Assembly (NCBI RefSeq): GCF_000429185.2
Contig: NZ_AUBJ02000001.1
Location: 4,340,001-4,404,000, forward strand
DNA: 64,000 nucleotides
Direction of reading: 5' to 3'
From: Actinoalloteichus caeruleus DSM 43889
GTDB lineage: Bacteria; Actinomycetota; Actinomycetes; Mycobacteriales; Pseudonocardiaceae
Made by a program: the position numbers and the translations under genes. The notes below the pieces were generated by a model. The model did no database searches, was not told the origin of the DNA, and saw only the letters and a list, made by a program, of their open reading frames with translations. Shown piece by piece: positions 38,140 through 46,229 of the stretch (position 1 is its first letter; every line of letters begins with the position of its first letter).

Positions 38140-38997
38140 ATGACCGTGCTGGCGCTGTTGGACGGAACGATCGTCGACCACACCGCCCCCCTGCTGCGAG
38201 CGGACGACCTGGGTCCGCTGCGCGGGGACGGCGTCTTCGAGACGATCCTGGTCGTCGACGGCCGGCCCCGTGAGCTGGGTCCCCACCTGGAGCGGCTGGC
38301 CCGGTCGGCGGCGCTCCTCGACCTCTCCCCGCCGCCCAGGGCCGACTGGGAGCGAGGCGTCGAGGCGGTGCTGGGCGCGTGGCGCGAGCCGGGGGAGATG
38401 GCCCTCAGGCTCGTGTGCACCCGGGGCGTCGAGGGCGGCGACGGCACACCGACCGCCTGGGCGATGGGCACCGCCGTCTCGCCGGAGGTGCTGCGCAGGC
38501 GGGAGCAGGGCGTCTCCGTGATCACCCTGGACCGGGGGTACGCCCCCGACCTGGTGGAGCGGGCGCCGTGGCTGCTGCTGGGCGCGAAGACGCTCTCCTA
38601 CGCCGTCAACATGGCCGCGCTCCGGGAGGCGGCCCGTCGGGACGCCGACGAGGTCGTCTTCGTCGCGACGGACGGGAGCGTGTTGGAGGGGCCCACGTCC
38701 ACGGTCGTGCTGGCGGAGGGGCGCCACCTGCGGACCCCGCCGCCGGACAGCGGCATCCTCGTCGGCACGACCCAGCTGGCCCTGTTCCGGGCGGCGGAAC
38801 GCGCCGGGTTCACGACCAGCGTCGAGCCGGTCGGCGTGGACGAGCTGGTGGGTGCCGACGGTCTCTGGCTCGTGTCGAGCGTCCGGCAGTTGACCCAGGT
38901 CAGGACGCTGGACGGGCGGGAACTGCCGGACACGGGGACGCGGGCGGCGCTGCACTCCGAGCTCACCGACCTGCTCGCCTCGGAGTACCGGGTGTGA
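38140..38997 (+). CDS. Aminotransferase class IV (aminodeoxychorismate lyase-like)
   Basis: 285 aa, PLP enzyme of the PabC/IlvE/D-amino-acid transaminase fold. GDGVFETILVVDGRP and LERLARSAALL in the N-terminal domain, catalytic lysine in LLGAKTLSYAVNM, and EGPTSTVVLAEG (PLP phosphate contact) are present. PabC (4-aminobenzoate for folate) is the likeliest role and would fit the folate-dependent YgfZ next door, but a branched-chain or D-amino-acid role is not excluded. ATG 38140 is 8 nt after TATCGT (leaderless). Confidence 0.88.
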   Translation: MTVLALLDGTIVDHTAPLLRADDLGPLRGDGVFETILVVDGRPRELGPHLERLARSAALLDLSPPPRADWERGVEAVLGAWREPGEMALRLVCTRGVEGGDGTPTAWAMGTAVSPEVLRRREQGVSVITLDRGYAPDLVERAPWLLLGAKTLSYAVNMAALREAARRDADEVVFVATDGSVLEGPTSTVVLAEGRHLRTPPPDSGILVGTTQLALFRAAERAGFTTSVEPVGVDELVGADGLWLVSSVRQLTQVRTLDGRELPDTGTRAALHSELTDLLASEYRV

Positions 38998-39029
38998 GAC
39001 CGGGAGGAGCGCCCTCCCCGACCGCGCCC

Positions 39030-39098
39030 GGACACCCGGTGTCCCTCGTGGGGGTGATCGGGCCGGGCGGGCGGGGCACCGGGCGCCGGTGGGCGCCC
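39030..39098. terminator. Two hairpins between converging genes
   Basis: GGACAC-CCG-GTGTCC (39030-39044) and GGGCGCC-GGTG-GGCGCCC (39081-39098), both perfect, in the 127-bp space between the stops at 38997 and 39125. Each faces one of the converging transcripts. Confidence 0.5.
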
Positions 39099-39124
39099 GA
39101 CCGCCTCGACGTCGGGGGACCCCG

Positions 39125-39763
39125 TCAGCCGACGACGCGGCGCAGGCGCGCCGAGATGTGCGGCTGGGGCGGCTGACCGGCCAACGACCGCTCCTCGACG
39201 TAGGCGAGGTCACCGTCCTCGACGATGCCGTACAGCCGGTGCGCCGAGCTGACCTCCTCGGCGGACGCGGTCCGCACCACGGTGTCGGTCGTCAGCTCCC
39301 AGGAGGTCTGGTTGCGCTGCCGCCCGTAGAAGATCTCCGCCACACCACCGGAGTGGGTCAACAGCAGTTCGATGGTGTCGTCCGGCTGCGGACGCCACCA
39401 GCCGACCTCCCGGGCACCCGGTCCGATCAGCTCGCCGTCCTGGTCCAACAGCCAGGAACGCGCCTCGTAGTAGAGGAACGGTCGCCCGTCGTGGGCGAAG
39501 GTCACCTGCTGGCGGTACTGGTAGGGCTCGTCGAGCGACGGGTGCTCCGCGACGCCGTCGCCGCGCCACACGCCGACCAGCGGCAGCAGGGACAGGCAGG
39601 CGTCGTTCAGGTTGGGTCCGAGCCGGAGGTTCGCGGTGTCCGGAGTCGACGGGAGGTCGTCGAACTCGGGGATGTTCCGGTCCCGTGTGCTCGCGGCGCG
39701 CTCATCGGCCCTGCGCACCGCCTCGTCGCCACTGCGGGTCCCTGGCTCGTCTGGCGTCGACAT
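39125..39763 (-). CDS. FABP family / nitrobindin-like heme protein
   Basis: 212 aa. A disordered ~50-residue N-terminus precedes a ten-stranded barrel of the DUF1794/nitrobindin family: LVGVWRGDGVAEHPSL (the GxWxGxG loop) and the C-terminal PQPHISARLRRVVG, whose His is the expected heme ligand. Members bind ferric heme and isomerise peroxynitrite or sense NO. ATG 39763 lies 21 nt after the stop of the 34-aa membrane protein, so the two are probably cotranscribed. Confidence 0.9.
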   Translation of the reverse strand: MSTPDEPGTRSGDEAVRRADERAASTRDRNIPEFDDLPSTPDTANLRLGPNLNDACLSLLPLVGVWRGDGVAEHPSLDEPYQYRQQVTFAHDGRPFLYYEARSWLLDQDGELIGPGAREVGWWRPQPDDTIELLLTHSGGVAEIFYGRQRNQTSWELTTDTVVRTASAEEVSSAHRLYGIVEDGDLAYVEERSLAGQPPQPHISARLRRVVG

Positions 39764-39784
39764 AGCTACTTCAGCAATCCCGGG

Positions 39785-39889
39785 TCAGCGCTGGTCGGAG
39801 TACAGCCGGTAGATGACGTACACGGCGAACCACAGTACGAGCACCGTGGCGAGCCCCAGCAGACCGGTGAAGAACCATTCCCATCCCAC
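39785..39889 (-). CDS. 34-aa single-pass membrane protein
   Basis: Short gene read directly from the sequence: GTG 39889 to TGA 39785 gives VGWEWFFTGLLGLATVL then VLWFAVYVIYRLYSDQR, that is, an aromatic N-terminus, one strong transmembrane helix and a basic end. A TATGCT hexamer lies exactly 6 nt before the GTG, the leaderless promoter layout used by many genes in this window, which argues that it is real. It immediately precedes the nitrobindin-like gene. Function unknown; a helper or anchor for that protein is a guess. Confidence 0.7.
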   Translation of the reverse strand: MGWEWFFTGLLGLATVLVLWFAVYVIYRLYSDQR

Positions 39890-40010
39890 GTGCCGAGCAT
39901 ACCCATGAGGTCGTCGGCCACGACGGGAACCGTGGGCGAGGTCGCGGTGGACCAGGCCCGTGGCGGGGCCGGCGCCGCCGGGAACCCCGGCGTGGCGCCG
40001 GCCGCCGCGA

Positions 40011-40310
40011 TCAGGTCAGGACGACGTCCGTGCGGTGGACGCCGACACCGTCGGCGGTGACCAGTGCCTCGCCGGTCCCCGAGCGGTGCAGGGCCCGCAC
40101 CCGCCAGGAACCCGGGGCGGCGTAGAAGCGGAAGTCGCCGCTACCGGCGGAGACGACCTCGGCCGTGAACTCGCCTCCGCTGTCGAGCAGCCGGACGTAC
40201 GCGCCACCCACCGGCTCGGACCCGGCCAACACGCGCCCGGTGACGACGACCTGGTCCCCGCTGTCCCGAGTCGGCTCGGCCGACTGCGGGGGAGCTCCGC
40301 AACCCTCCAT
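40011..40310 (-). CDS. DUF1416 domain-containing protein
   Basis: 99 aa. Conserved actinobacterial protein always found just after the SseA sulfurtransferase. It begins MEGCGAPPQ and folds as a small beta-sandwich (VVVTGRVLAGSEPVGGAYVRLLDSGGEF, in part GEPVGGAYVRLLD-like; SGDFRFYAAPGSWRVRAL). ATG 40310 is 2 nt after the sseA stop, with GGAGG 10 nt upstream inside sseA. The conserved N-terminal Cys suggests a sulfur-carrier or partner role, not demonstrated here. Confidence 0.9.
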   Translation of the reverse strand: MEGCGAPPQSAEPTRDSGDQVVVTGRVLAGSEPVGGAYVRLLDSGGEFTAEVVSAGSGDFRFYAAPGSWRVRALHRSGTGEALVTADGVGVHRTDVVLT

Positions 40311-40312
40311 CG

Positions 40313-41155
40313 TCAGGACACCTCCGAGGGGTTCGAGACGGGGACCCCGACCAGCGAGCCGTACTCCGTCCAGGAGCCGTCGTAGTTCTTCACGTCCTGG
40401 TGGCCGAGCAACTCCCGCAGCACGAACCAGCTGTGGGAGGAGCGTTCGCCGATCCGGCAGTAGGCGATGGTCGGCCGGGAGCCGTCCAGCCCGGCCTCCT
40501 CGTACAACGCCCTCAGTTCCTCGTCGGACTTGAAGGTCCCGTCCTCGTTGGCCGCCTTGCTCCAGGGCACGTTGATCGCGCTGGGGATGTGGCCGGCCCG
40601 CTGGGCCGCCTCCTGCGGCAGGTGAGCCGGCGCCAGCAACCTGCCGGCGAACTCGTCGGGGGAGCGGACGTCGACGAGGTTCTTCACGTTGATCGCGTCG
40701 ACGACCTCGTCGCGGAACGCCCGCAGCGAGAGGTCCTGTTCTGAGGCGGTGTAGGTGGTCGCCTCCCGGACCGGGACCTCCTTGGTCAGCTCCCGCCCGT
40801 CCAGCTCCCACTTCTTGCGGCCGCCGTCGAGCAGCCGCACGTCCTGGTGCCCGTAGAGCGTGAAGTACCAGTAGGCGTACGCGGCGAACCAGTTGTTGTT
40901 GCCCCCGTAGAGCACGACGGTGTCGCTGTTCGCGATGCCCTTCTCGGACAGGAGCTTCTCGAACCCGGACCGGTCCACGAAGTCGCGTCGGACGTGGTCC
41001 TGGAGCTCCTCCCGCCAGTCCAGCCGGACGGCGCCGGGGATGTGACCACCGTCGTAGGCGGTGGTGTCCTCGTCCACCTCGGCGAACACGACCCCCTCGG
41101 TGTTCAGGTTCCGTTCGGCCCATTCGGTCGAGACCAGGACTTTCTCGCGGCTCAT
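40313..41155 (-). CDS. sseA: Thiosulfate/3-mercaptopyruvate sulfurtransferase
   Basis: 280 aa, two rhodanese domains; the second holds the active-site Cys233 in AYCRIGERSSHSW, a loop typical of SseA/CysA-type enzymes, and the first (AYDGGHIPGAVRLDW) is catalytically inactive. It moves sulfane sulfur to cyanide, thiols or protein acceptors. ATG 41155 has AGGAGC at 6 nt. Lies between DUF4395 and DUF1416 in a run headed by a cysteine-containing leader peptide, so regulation by cysteine supply is likely. Confidence 0.94.
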   Translation of the reverse strand: MSREKVLVSTEWAERNLNTEGVVFAEVDEDTTAYDGGHIPGAVRLDWREELQDHVRRDFVDRSGFEKLLSEKGIANSDTVVLYGGNNNWFAAYAYWYFTLYGHQDVRLLDGGRKKWELDGRELTKEVPVREATTYTASEQDLSLRAFRDEVVDAINVKNLVDVRSPDEFAGRLLAPAHLPQEAAQRAGHIPSAINVPWSKAANEDGTFKSDEELRALYEEAGLDGSRPTIAYCRIGERSSHSWFVLRELLGHQDVKNYDGSWTEYGSLVGVPVSNPSEVS

Positions 41156-41184
41156 CTGGCGGCTCCTCGGTTGTTCGGTGGGTG

Positions 41185-41655
41185 TCAGGGGCTGTCGGTC
41201 ATGGGGTGCCCGGTCGGCTCGGTGCGCGTGCTCCTCGTGACGACGACGCGCCGGACCAGCGCGTGCAGCTCGCACCCGAGGCAGAGACCGAACACGGCGT
41301 TGAGCAGGGCCGCGGCCAGGGCGACGGCGGTGGCGACGACTCCGAGCAGCGTGAGTCCGCTCGCGTAGCCGACCAACCCGAGCAGGGAGAAGGCGAAGCC
41401 CACCCCCTGGGCGAACCGGACCGGACCGCTGTCCTCCCGGTCCGCTTCCGACCGCAGCCGTGGCTGGATGGTCCTCCGGTAGAGATGCCCCCACGGGTTG
41501 AGCCGAAGACTCACGAACGCGCACATCGCGAACAGCACCACCTGCGCGGCCAGCAGGCGCCAGCTCCCGGTGAGCAGGACGATTCCCAGGACCACACTGG
41601 TGATCAGGGCGGAGAACCGCGCACCGCGCGGGTCGACGGTCTGCTCAACGGACAT
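41185..41655 (-). CDS. DUF4395 membrane protein
   Basis: 156 aa with four hydrophobic helices and a conserved FGLCLGCELHAL near the C-terminus, a CxxC motif in or next to the membrane. DUF4395 proteins accompany thioredoxin and rhodanese genes in actinobacteria, so a role in membrane sulfur or redox transfer is inferred. ATG 41655 has GAGGG upstream. 29 bp from sseA, 138 bp downstream of the leader peptide. Confidence 0.9.
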   Translation of the reverse strand: MSVEQTVDPRGARFSALITSVVLGIVLLTGSWRLLAAQVVLFAMCAFVSLRLNPWGHLYRRTIQPRLRSEADREDSGPVRFAQGVGFAFSLLGLVGYASGLTLLGVVATAVALAAALLNAVFGLCLGCELHALVRRVVVTRSTRTEPTGHPMTDSP

Positions 41656-41738
41656 GCTGGCCCTCCTGACGGTGAGAAGACATCTCGGCGAAGTCCGTCA
41701 GGGGCGGTGGGGGACGACCCGCGCGCGGCGGACACGGC

Positions 41739-41755
41739 GTGGCCGGTCGGGCCAC
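41739..41755 (-). promoter_or_regulatory. Hairpin between leader peptide and DUF4395
   Basis: GTGGCC-GGTCG-GGCCAC (given on the plus strand), 6-bp stem, in the transcript space between the leader peptide stop (41794) and the DUF4395 start (41655). It could act in attenuation together with leader translation. Confidence 0.4.
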
Positions 41756-41793
41756 CGCTCGTATCGCGCGGCTGGGCTGCTGCTACCGCCCGG

Positions 41794-41871
41794 TCAGCAG
41801 GTGCGACACAGGCTGCTCGCGACGCGGCACAGGTCAACCGCCCGTCGCTTGGTCAGCAGCAGTACATGCAC
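41794..41871 (-). CDS. Putative cysteine leader peptide
   Basis: 25 codons: GTG start, VHVLLLTKRRAVDLCRVA, then SSLCRTC and TGA. This matches the short actinobacterial leader peptides (LLLTKRRHVDLxRVAS type) that precede sulfur-assimilation genes; in mycobacteria, peptides rich in Cys codons couple ribosome stalling to cysteine shortage. Three Cys codons fall in the last ten positions, the very last codon included. TAACCT lies 7 nt before the GTG (41884-41879), so the mRNA is probably leaderless. It should control DUF4395-sseA-DUF1416 downstream. Confidence 0.8.
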   Translation of the reverse strand: MHVLLLTKRRAVDLCRVASSLCRTC

Positions 41872-42041
41872 GTGTCCGAGGTTACCCGAACGCCCGGGGC
41901 GCGGGAAGGCTTCCCACCATCCGAAACGGCCGTCCACGCGCCGGTTGTCAGAACCACCGGGAGCCCCGGGCCAGCGGCGGGCTCCCACCAGCCCGGTGTT
42001 CGACGGGTCCGAAGAGGAGCCGTGCCGGGTGCTCGGGTGGG

Positions 42042-42470
42042 TCAGGTCGGGCCAGCGGCGGGAGGAGGGGGCGCCAGCAGGGGAGCCAACGCCTCGGCGA
42101 GCGCCTCCCCCTTCGGGACACCGGCGAAGCGGAAGGCCTCGGTGCCGTCGGCCCGCAGCACGAGAGTGGTCGGTGTCCGGCTGACCCGGAGCCGTTCTCC
42201 GACCTCGGGTGCGCTGCCCAGGTCGAGCTCGGTGTGGCGCAGCCCGGGGGTCGACCGGGCGAGCCGCGCCAGCACGACCCTGGTGTGCCGGCATGGGGCG
42301 CAGAAGGTGCTGGAGAGCTGGACGAGGGCCACGGTGGCCGGGCGACCATCCTCCTCGGGCTCGGCGAGCAGCCGGGCGGCCAGCTCACGGACGCGTTCCG
42401 GCGGGCCTGTCACCGTTTCCACTCCCTTCCGAGGCACGCGGGGCCGGCCCTGCCACGCCCGGTGGGCCAT
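42042..42470 (-). CDS. Thioredoxin family protein (N-terminus uncertain)
   Basis: About 142 aa with a thioredoxin fold and active site STFCAPCRHTR near residue 58, then SRTPTTLVLRADG with the cis-proline. Start possibilities are ATG 42470, TTG 42476 or GTG 42413 (the last with AGGGAG 8 nt upstream). Upstream, the same frame reads LVGLLAALVGAGGLGMAHRAW, an apparent membrane anchor, without any start codon before the TGA at 42536. A GTG overlapping the LmeA stop (GTGA) is one frame off, so an indel near 42515 may have removed the true start. Confidence 0.82.
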   Translation of the reverse strand: MAHRAWQGRPRVPRKGVETVTGPPERVRELAARLLAEPEEDGRPATVALVQLSSTFCAPCRHTRVVLARLARSTPGLRHTELDLGSAPEVGERLRVSRTPTTLVLRADGTEAFRFAGVPKGEALAEALAPLLAPPPPAAGPT

Positions 42471-42533
42471 CCCCAACCCCCCGGCGCCGACCAGGGCCGC
42501 CAGCAGCCCGACGAGTCCCGAGTGCAGCGCCGC

Positions 42534-43325
42534 TCACCCGTTCCGGATCACCACGTCGGTGGCGGAGCCCGCCACCAGCAGCGCCCCGCTCTCCACCCGC
42601 ACGGCGGTGGGCGTGACGTCGAGCGGGAGGTTGCCAGCCTCCACCGTCGTGCTGAACGAACCCAGCAGGGACTGCTGGAGCTGGGGTGCGAGCTCCACGG
42701 GGCCCGTGCCGCCGGGATCGACCGCCAGCCGGCTCGGGGAGATCGCCACCTGGGTGCCGCCGGTGAGCGAGATGGTCCCGATCACCGAGACCTCCACCTG
42801 CTCGCCGGCCAGGTCGATGGACCCGGTCAGCTGCACGGCGGCAGTGGTGGCGTCACTGGCCGTGGCGGCCCCGTCGCCGGCCTCGTCGCCCCCCTCGGCA
42901 GCCTCCTCGACCTCCTCGGGGGGAGCGGGTTCGATCCGCAGGTCGGGGATGCCGATCACCCGGCCGAGGTCGCTGGCCCGGAGGCGGACCCGGCCCTCGA
43001 CCTCGTCGATGCGCACCTCCTGGAGGGAGCCGCCGATGACGTCGGACAGCGAGAGCCGCACGTGGCGGAGGGTGGCCTCGACACCCACGTCCCGCAGCTC
43101 ACCGACCGGGACCCCGTTCGCCGAGACCTGGACGTCCCGGAAGTCGCCCGCCGCCGCCTGGGTGAGGAACGGGAAGCCGTTCACCCGCACCTCGGGGTCG
43201 TCCGCGAGGCCGAGGACGTTGCGGAGCCGGTTGGACACCTGGTACTCGGCGGCGGCCGCCGCGCCGAAGTCGGCGACCACGAGGAGCCCGGCCAGGATGA
43301 CGATCGCGATGACTAACTTCTTCAA
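42534..43325 (-). CDS. DUF2993 protein, LmeA-like
   Basis: 263 aa. N-terminal membrane helix ([21 protein letters not shown]), then a TULIP-like lipid-binding DUF2993 domain (VSNRLRNVLGLADDPEVRVNGFPFLTQ, in part DDPEVRVNGFPFLTQ). The mycobacterial relative LmeA is a periplasmic phosphatidylinositol-mannoside-binding protein needed for lipomannan synthesis. TTG 43325 overlaps the hydrolase stop (TTGA). An acidic insertion near residues 125-145 (EEVEEAAEGGDEAGDGA) is unusual. Confidence 0.85.
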   Translation of the reverse strand: MKKLVIAIVILAGLLVVADFGAAAAAEYQVSNRLRNVLGLADDPEVRVNGFPFLTQAAAGDFRDVQVSANGVPVGELRDVGVEATLRHVRLSLSDVIGGSLQEVRIDEVEGRVRLRASDLGRVIGIPDLRIEPAPPEEVEEAAEGGDEAGDGAATASDATTAAVQLTGSIDLAGEQVEVSVIGTISLTGGTQVAISPSRLAVDPGGTGPVELAPQLQQSLLGSFSTTVEAGNLPLDVTPTAVRVESGALLVAGSATDVVIRNG

Positions 43326-44155
43326 CCGGACATTCCCGTCTTGATGAGGTGGCGGTGGCGAGTCGGGGGAACCGCGTGGTCGAGCAGCCACTCGGCGACC
43401 CGGTCGGCGACGGCGGGGGTCATGCCGCCCTCGCCGTGGCCCATGTCCCGTTCGAGCCACAACTCGCCGTGTTCCCCGGCGGCGTCGTGCAGCGCCACGG
43501 CGTGGTCGGTGGGCAGGTAGTGGTCCCGTTCTCCGTGCAGGAGCAGCAGCGGGGTCGGTGCGACCCGGTCCGCGACCTCGACAGGGGAGAGCGGGACCTC
43601 CCGCCACGGAGCGCCGAGTCGGACCCCCAGCGACCTGGCCACCAGCCGCCCGGCCGGCTGCTCCAGCAGCCAGTGCACGCGGCGCATGGGAGCGGTCTCC
43701 CGGACCCACCAGCGAGCGGGACCGCTCACCGCGCAGACGGCCTGGGGGCGGTGGGCGGGGTCGCTCAGCGCGGTGTGCCGGAGCACCACGGCGGCGCCGA
43801 GGGAGAACCCGAGTGTCGCGACGTGCCGGAACCCGCAGTTGCGGGCGAACTCCACCGCGGCGGCGATGTCCAGGACCTCCCGGTCGCCCACGCTCGTGGC
43901 GCCGCCGGACCGGCCGTGCCCGCGGAAGTCGAAGGCGAAGACCGCCGCGCGCCTGGCGAGCCGGCGCAGGAGGCGGTCCATCGCCGGGGTGGCGCTGTGG
44001 TTGGTGAATCCGTGCGCGACCACGATGGCGGTGTCGGGGCGGCCGGGGGCCGGGCAGCCGGCCGAGGGACCGGGCAGGTGTACGCCACGTAACCGCACGC
44101 CGTCGTTCGTCACGGCTGTGACATGCGCGGTCAGCTCTCGTTTCGGGCGGGTCAC
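43322..44155 (-). CDS. Alpha/beta hydrolase
   Basis: 277 aa, cytosolic serine hydrolase. Oxyanion region [21 protein letters not shown], nucleophile elbow GFSLGAAVV, acid in [15 protein letters not shown] and catalytic His in [10 protein letters not shown] make a complete triad. Substrate unknown; relatives act on acyl-glycerols or small esters. GTG 44155. First gene of the minus-strand run that continues with LmeA and thioredoxin; divergent from glnR. Confidence 0.9.
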   Translation of the reverse strand: MTRPKRELTAHVTAVTNDGVRLRGVHLPGPSAGCPAPGRPDTAIVVAHGFTNHSATPAMDRLLRRLARRAAVFAFDFRGHGRSGGATSVGDREVLDIAAAVEFARNCGFRHVATLGFSLGAAVVLRHTALSDPAHRPQAVCAVSGPARWWVRETAPMRRVHWLLEQPAGRLVARSLGVRLGAPWREVPLSPVEVADRVAPTPLLLLHGERDHYLPTDHAVALHDAAGEHGELWLERDMGHGEGGMTPAVADRVAEWLLDHAVPPTRHRHLIKTGMSG

Positions 44156-44249
44156 AGTGCTTATACTCCCTCATGTTCGGAGGGCAACGAGGCCTGGTAC
44201 GCCGGTCGTGACGTTGCTCGCCGTGGCCGGCACGAAGGGAGGCCACGGC

Positions 44250-45020
44250 ATGGCTGGTTTCGAGATTCTGCTCCTCACCTCCGCCCCGAATCCGCACGCC
44301 GTCCTACCGGCGCTGTCCCTGCTGCCGCACTGGGTGCAGGTCGCTCCCCCGGAGCCCACCACGCTCATCGACCGCAGGTCCAGCGATCTCATCCTGGTGG
44401 ACGCCACCACCGACCTGGCCGAGGCGCGACGGCTCTGCGCCCTGCTCGAAGGGGCTGGATCCGAGACCCCGGTCGTGGCGATCGTCGGTGAGGGGGGCCT
44501 GGTCGCCCTCACCGAGGAGTGGGGCGTCGCGGACTTCCTCCTCCCCACCGCCGGGCCGGCCGAGGTCGAGGCGCGGCTCCGCCTGGTCCGAGGTCGAGGC
44601 GGACGTCAGCGGGACGGTGACGGCGACGTCGTCGCGTTCGGTGACCTCGTCATCGAGGAGGCCACCTACACGGCCAGGCTGCGTGGCCGGGCGCTCGAAC
44701 TGACCTACAAGGAGTTCGAGCTGCTCAAGTACCTCGCGCAGCACGCGGGCCGCGTCTTCACCAGGGCCCAGCTGCTCCAGGAGGTCTGGGGTTACGACTT
44801 CTTCGGTGGAGCGCGCACCGTCGACGTGCACGTGCGGCGGCTGCGGGCGAAGCTCGGACCCGAGCACGAGCAGCTCATCGGGACCGTCCGCAACGTCGGG
44901 TACAAGTTCGTGCGCCTGGGTTCGGCGCGCGCGGCCAGGGGCGCGGAGGTCGACTCCACGCCGGAGTCGGGGGCCCGGCCGGAGCGTGGCGCGGTGCCAG
45001 TCGGACGGGGCGCTCGCTAG
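44250..45020 (+). CDS. glnR: GlnR, orphan response regulator of nitrogen metabolism
   Basis: 256 aa. The receiver-like domain opens [26 protein letters not shown] (in part [15 protein letters not shown]), as in actinomycete GlnR, and lacks the acidic pair that binds Mg2+ in true receivers, though Asp51 remains; such GlnR proteins act without a kinase. The OmpR-type winged helix ([48 protein letters not shown]) is nearly invariant. ATG 44250 has GGGAGG 7 nt upstream. A ~35-residue C-terminal tail is longer than usual. Adjacent mshD and pst genes mirror the conserved actinobacterial neighbourhood. Confidence 0.92.
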   Translation: MAGFEILLLTSAPNPHAVLPALSLLPHWVQVAPPEPTTLIDRRSSDLILVDATTDLAEARRLCALLEGAGSETPVVAIVGEGGLVALTEEWGVADFLLPTAGPAEVEARLRLVRGRGGRQRDGDGDVVAFGDLVIEEATYTARLRGRALELTYKEFELLKYLAQHAGRVFTRAQLLQEVWGYDFFGGARTVDVHVRRLRAKLGPEHEQLIGTVRNVGYKFVRLGSARAARGAEVDSTPESGARPERGAVPVGRGAR

Positions 45021-45047
45021 CCCGCCGGCGACGGTTACCGTGGAGTC

Positions 45048-46010
45048 GTGCTGACTGTGACCTGGCGCAACGGCCTGTCCGCCGGAACCGTGGCCGAGGT
45101 GGATGCCCTGCTCGACGCGGCGACGGCCGCCGACGGGGCGGCACCGGTGTCCGATCAGGTGCTGCGCCGACTGCGCGAGCGGAGCCCCGCCGCCGAGCAG
45201 GTGGAGCGGGTCCAGGGCGACCTCGCCGGCTCGGAGCACTTCGTCGCCCGCCTGGCCGGGGGAGAGCTGGCCGGGTACGCGTTCCTCGACACCGAGGGCG
45301 ACTCCGAGGGGCGCGCCGTCGCCGAACTGGTCGTGCACCCCGAACACCGGGGTGCCGGGGTCGGCTCGGAGCTGGTCCGTGCGCTCCTCGAGCGGATGGG
45401 CCTGCCCGTGACCCAGGAGGGCGAACCCGGCGACACGCTGCGCGTGTGGTCCCACAGCGGGCACCCGGCGGCGGCGCGGCTCGCGGCCCGCTTCGGTTTC
45501 CGGGAGGCCCGCCAGCTCTGGCGGATGTGGGCGAAGCTGTCGCCGACCTTGCCGGAGCCCCGCTGGCCGGAGGGGGTCGGGGTGCGCTCCTTCGTCCCGG
45601 GGCGGGACGAGGAGGAGGTGGTCGAGGTCAACCGCCTCGCCTTCGCCTGGCACCCGGAGCAGGGCTCGTTGAGCGTCGCCGACCTGCGGCGCCAGCAGGA
45701 GGAGGCGTGGTTCGACCCGGCGGGGTTCCTGCTCGCCGTCGACGGCGAGGGCAGGGTGCTGGGTTTCCACTGGACGAAGGTGCACCAGGGCGACCAACCG
45801 CACGGCGAGGTCTACGTGCTCGGCGTGCACCCGGAGGCCCAGGGCACCGGTCTTGGCACGGCGCTGACCCTGGCGGGGCTGCGCCACCTCGCGGGCCAGG
45901 GGCTCGATGACGTGCTGCTCTACGTCGAGGGCGACAACGGGGCAGCCATCCGGGTGTACGAGAAGCTGGGCTTCACCCACCGCGAGACCGATGTTCAGTT
46001 CTCCCGGTGA
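45048..46010 (+). CDS. mshD: Mycothiol synthase (acetyltransferase)
   Basis: 320 aa with two GNAT domains. It acetylates the cysteine amine of Cys-GlcN-Ins in the last step of mycothiol synthesis. The N-terminal GNAT has ELVVHPEHRGAGVGSELV, the C-terminal, active one VYVLGVHPEAQGTGLGTALT with YVEGDNGAAIRVYEKLGF. The length fits MshD. GTG 45048 sits 6 nt after TACCGT with no ribosome site (leaderless), 27 bp after glnR. Confidence 0.95.
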   Translation: MLTVTWRNGLSAGTVAEVDALLDAATAADGAAPVSDQVLRRLRERSPAAEQVERVQGDLAGSEHFVARLAGGELAGYAFLDTEGDSEGRAVAELVVHPEHRGAGVGSELVRALLERMGLPVTQEGEPGDTLRVWSHSGHPAAARLAARFGFREARQLWRMWAKLSPTLPEPRWPEGVGVRSFVPGRDEEEVVEVNRLAFAWHPEQGSLSVADLRRQQEEAWFDPAGFLLAVDGEGRVLGFHWTKVHQGDQPHGEVYVLGVHPEAQGTGLGTALTLAGLRHLAGQGLDDVLLYVEGDNGAAIRVYEKLGFTHRETDVQFSR

Positions 46011-46074
46011 GCTGCTGCGGCGGCAACTACCGAACGTGATGCCCAAGTCGCCTGATAGGCGGGGTAGTTCCTGC

Positions 46075-46090
46075 CAGGAGGGGCCTCCTG
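46075..46090 (+). terminator. Hairpin after mshD
   Basis: CAGGAG-GGGC-CTCCTG, perfect 6-bp stem, 64 nt after the mshD stop and upstream of the PHO box of pstS. Confidence 0.45.
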
Positions 46091-46119
46091 CCGCGCGGAA
46101 TCGTGACTCGCAGCGACTT

Positions 46120-46141
46120 GTTCACCTTTCGTTCACCTTCC
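46120..46141 (+). promoter_or_regulatory. PHO box (PhoP-binding direct repeats) of pstS
   Basis: GTTCACCTTTC followed directly by GTTCACCTTCC: two perfect GTTCACC units in the 11-bp register recognised by PhoP in streptomycetes. It lies 89 bp before the pstS start and implies induction under phosphate starvation. Confidence 0.88.
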
Positions 46142-46229
46142 CCCCAGGAGTAGGCCACCAGCACTGCCTACCGTCCTCATCGGCGGCAAACCGCTGCCCA
46201 GAGGGAAATCTCCGGTTCTGGAGGATCAC

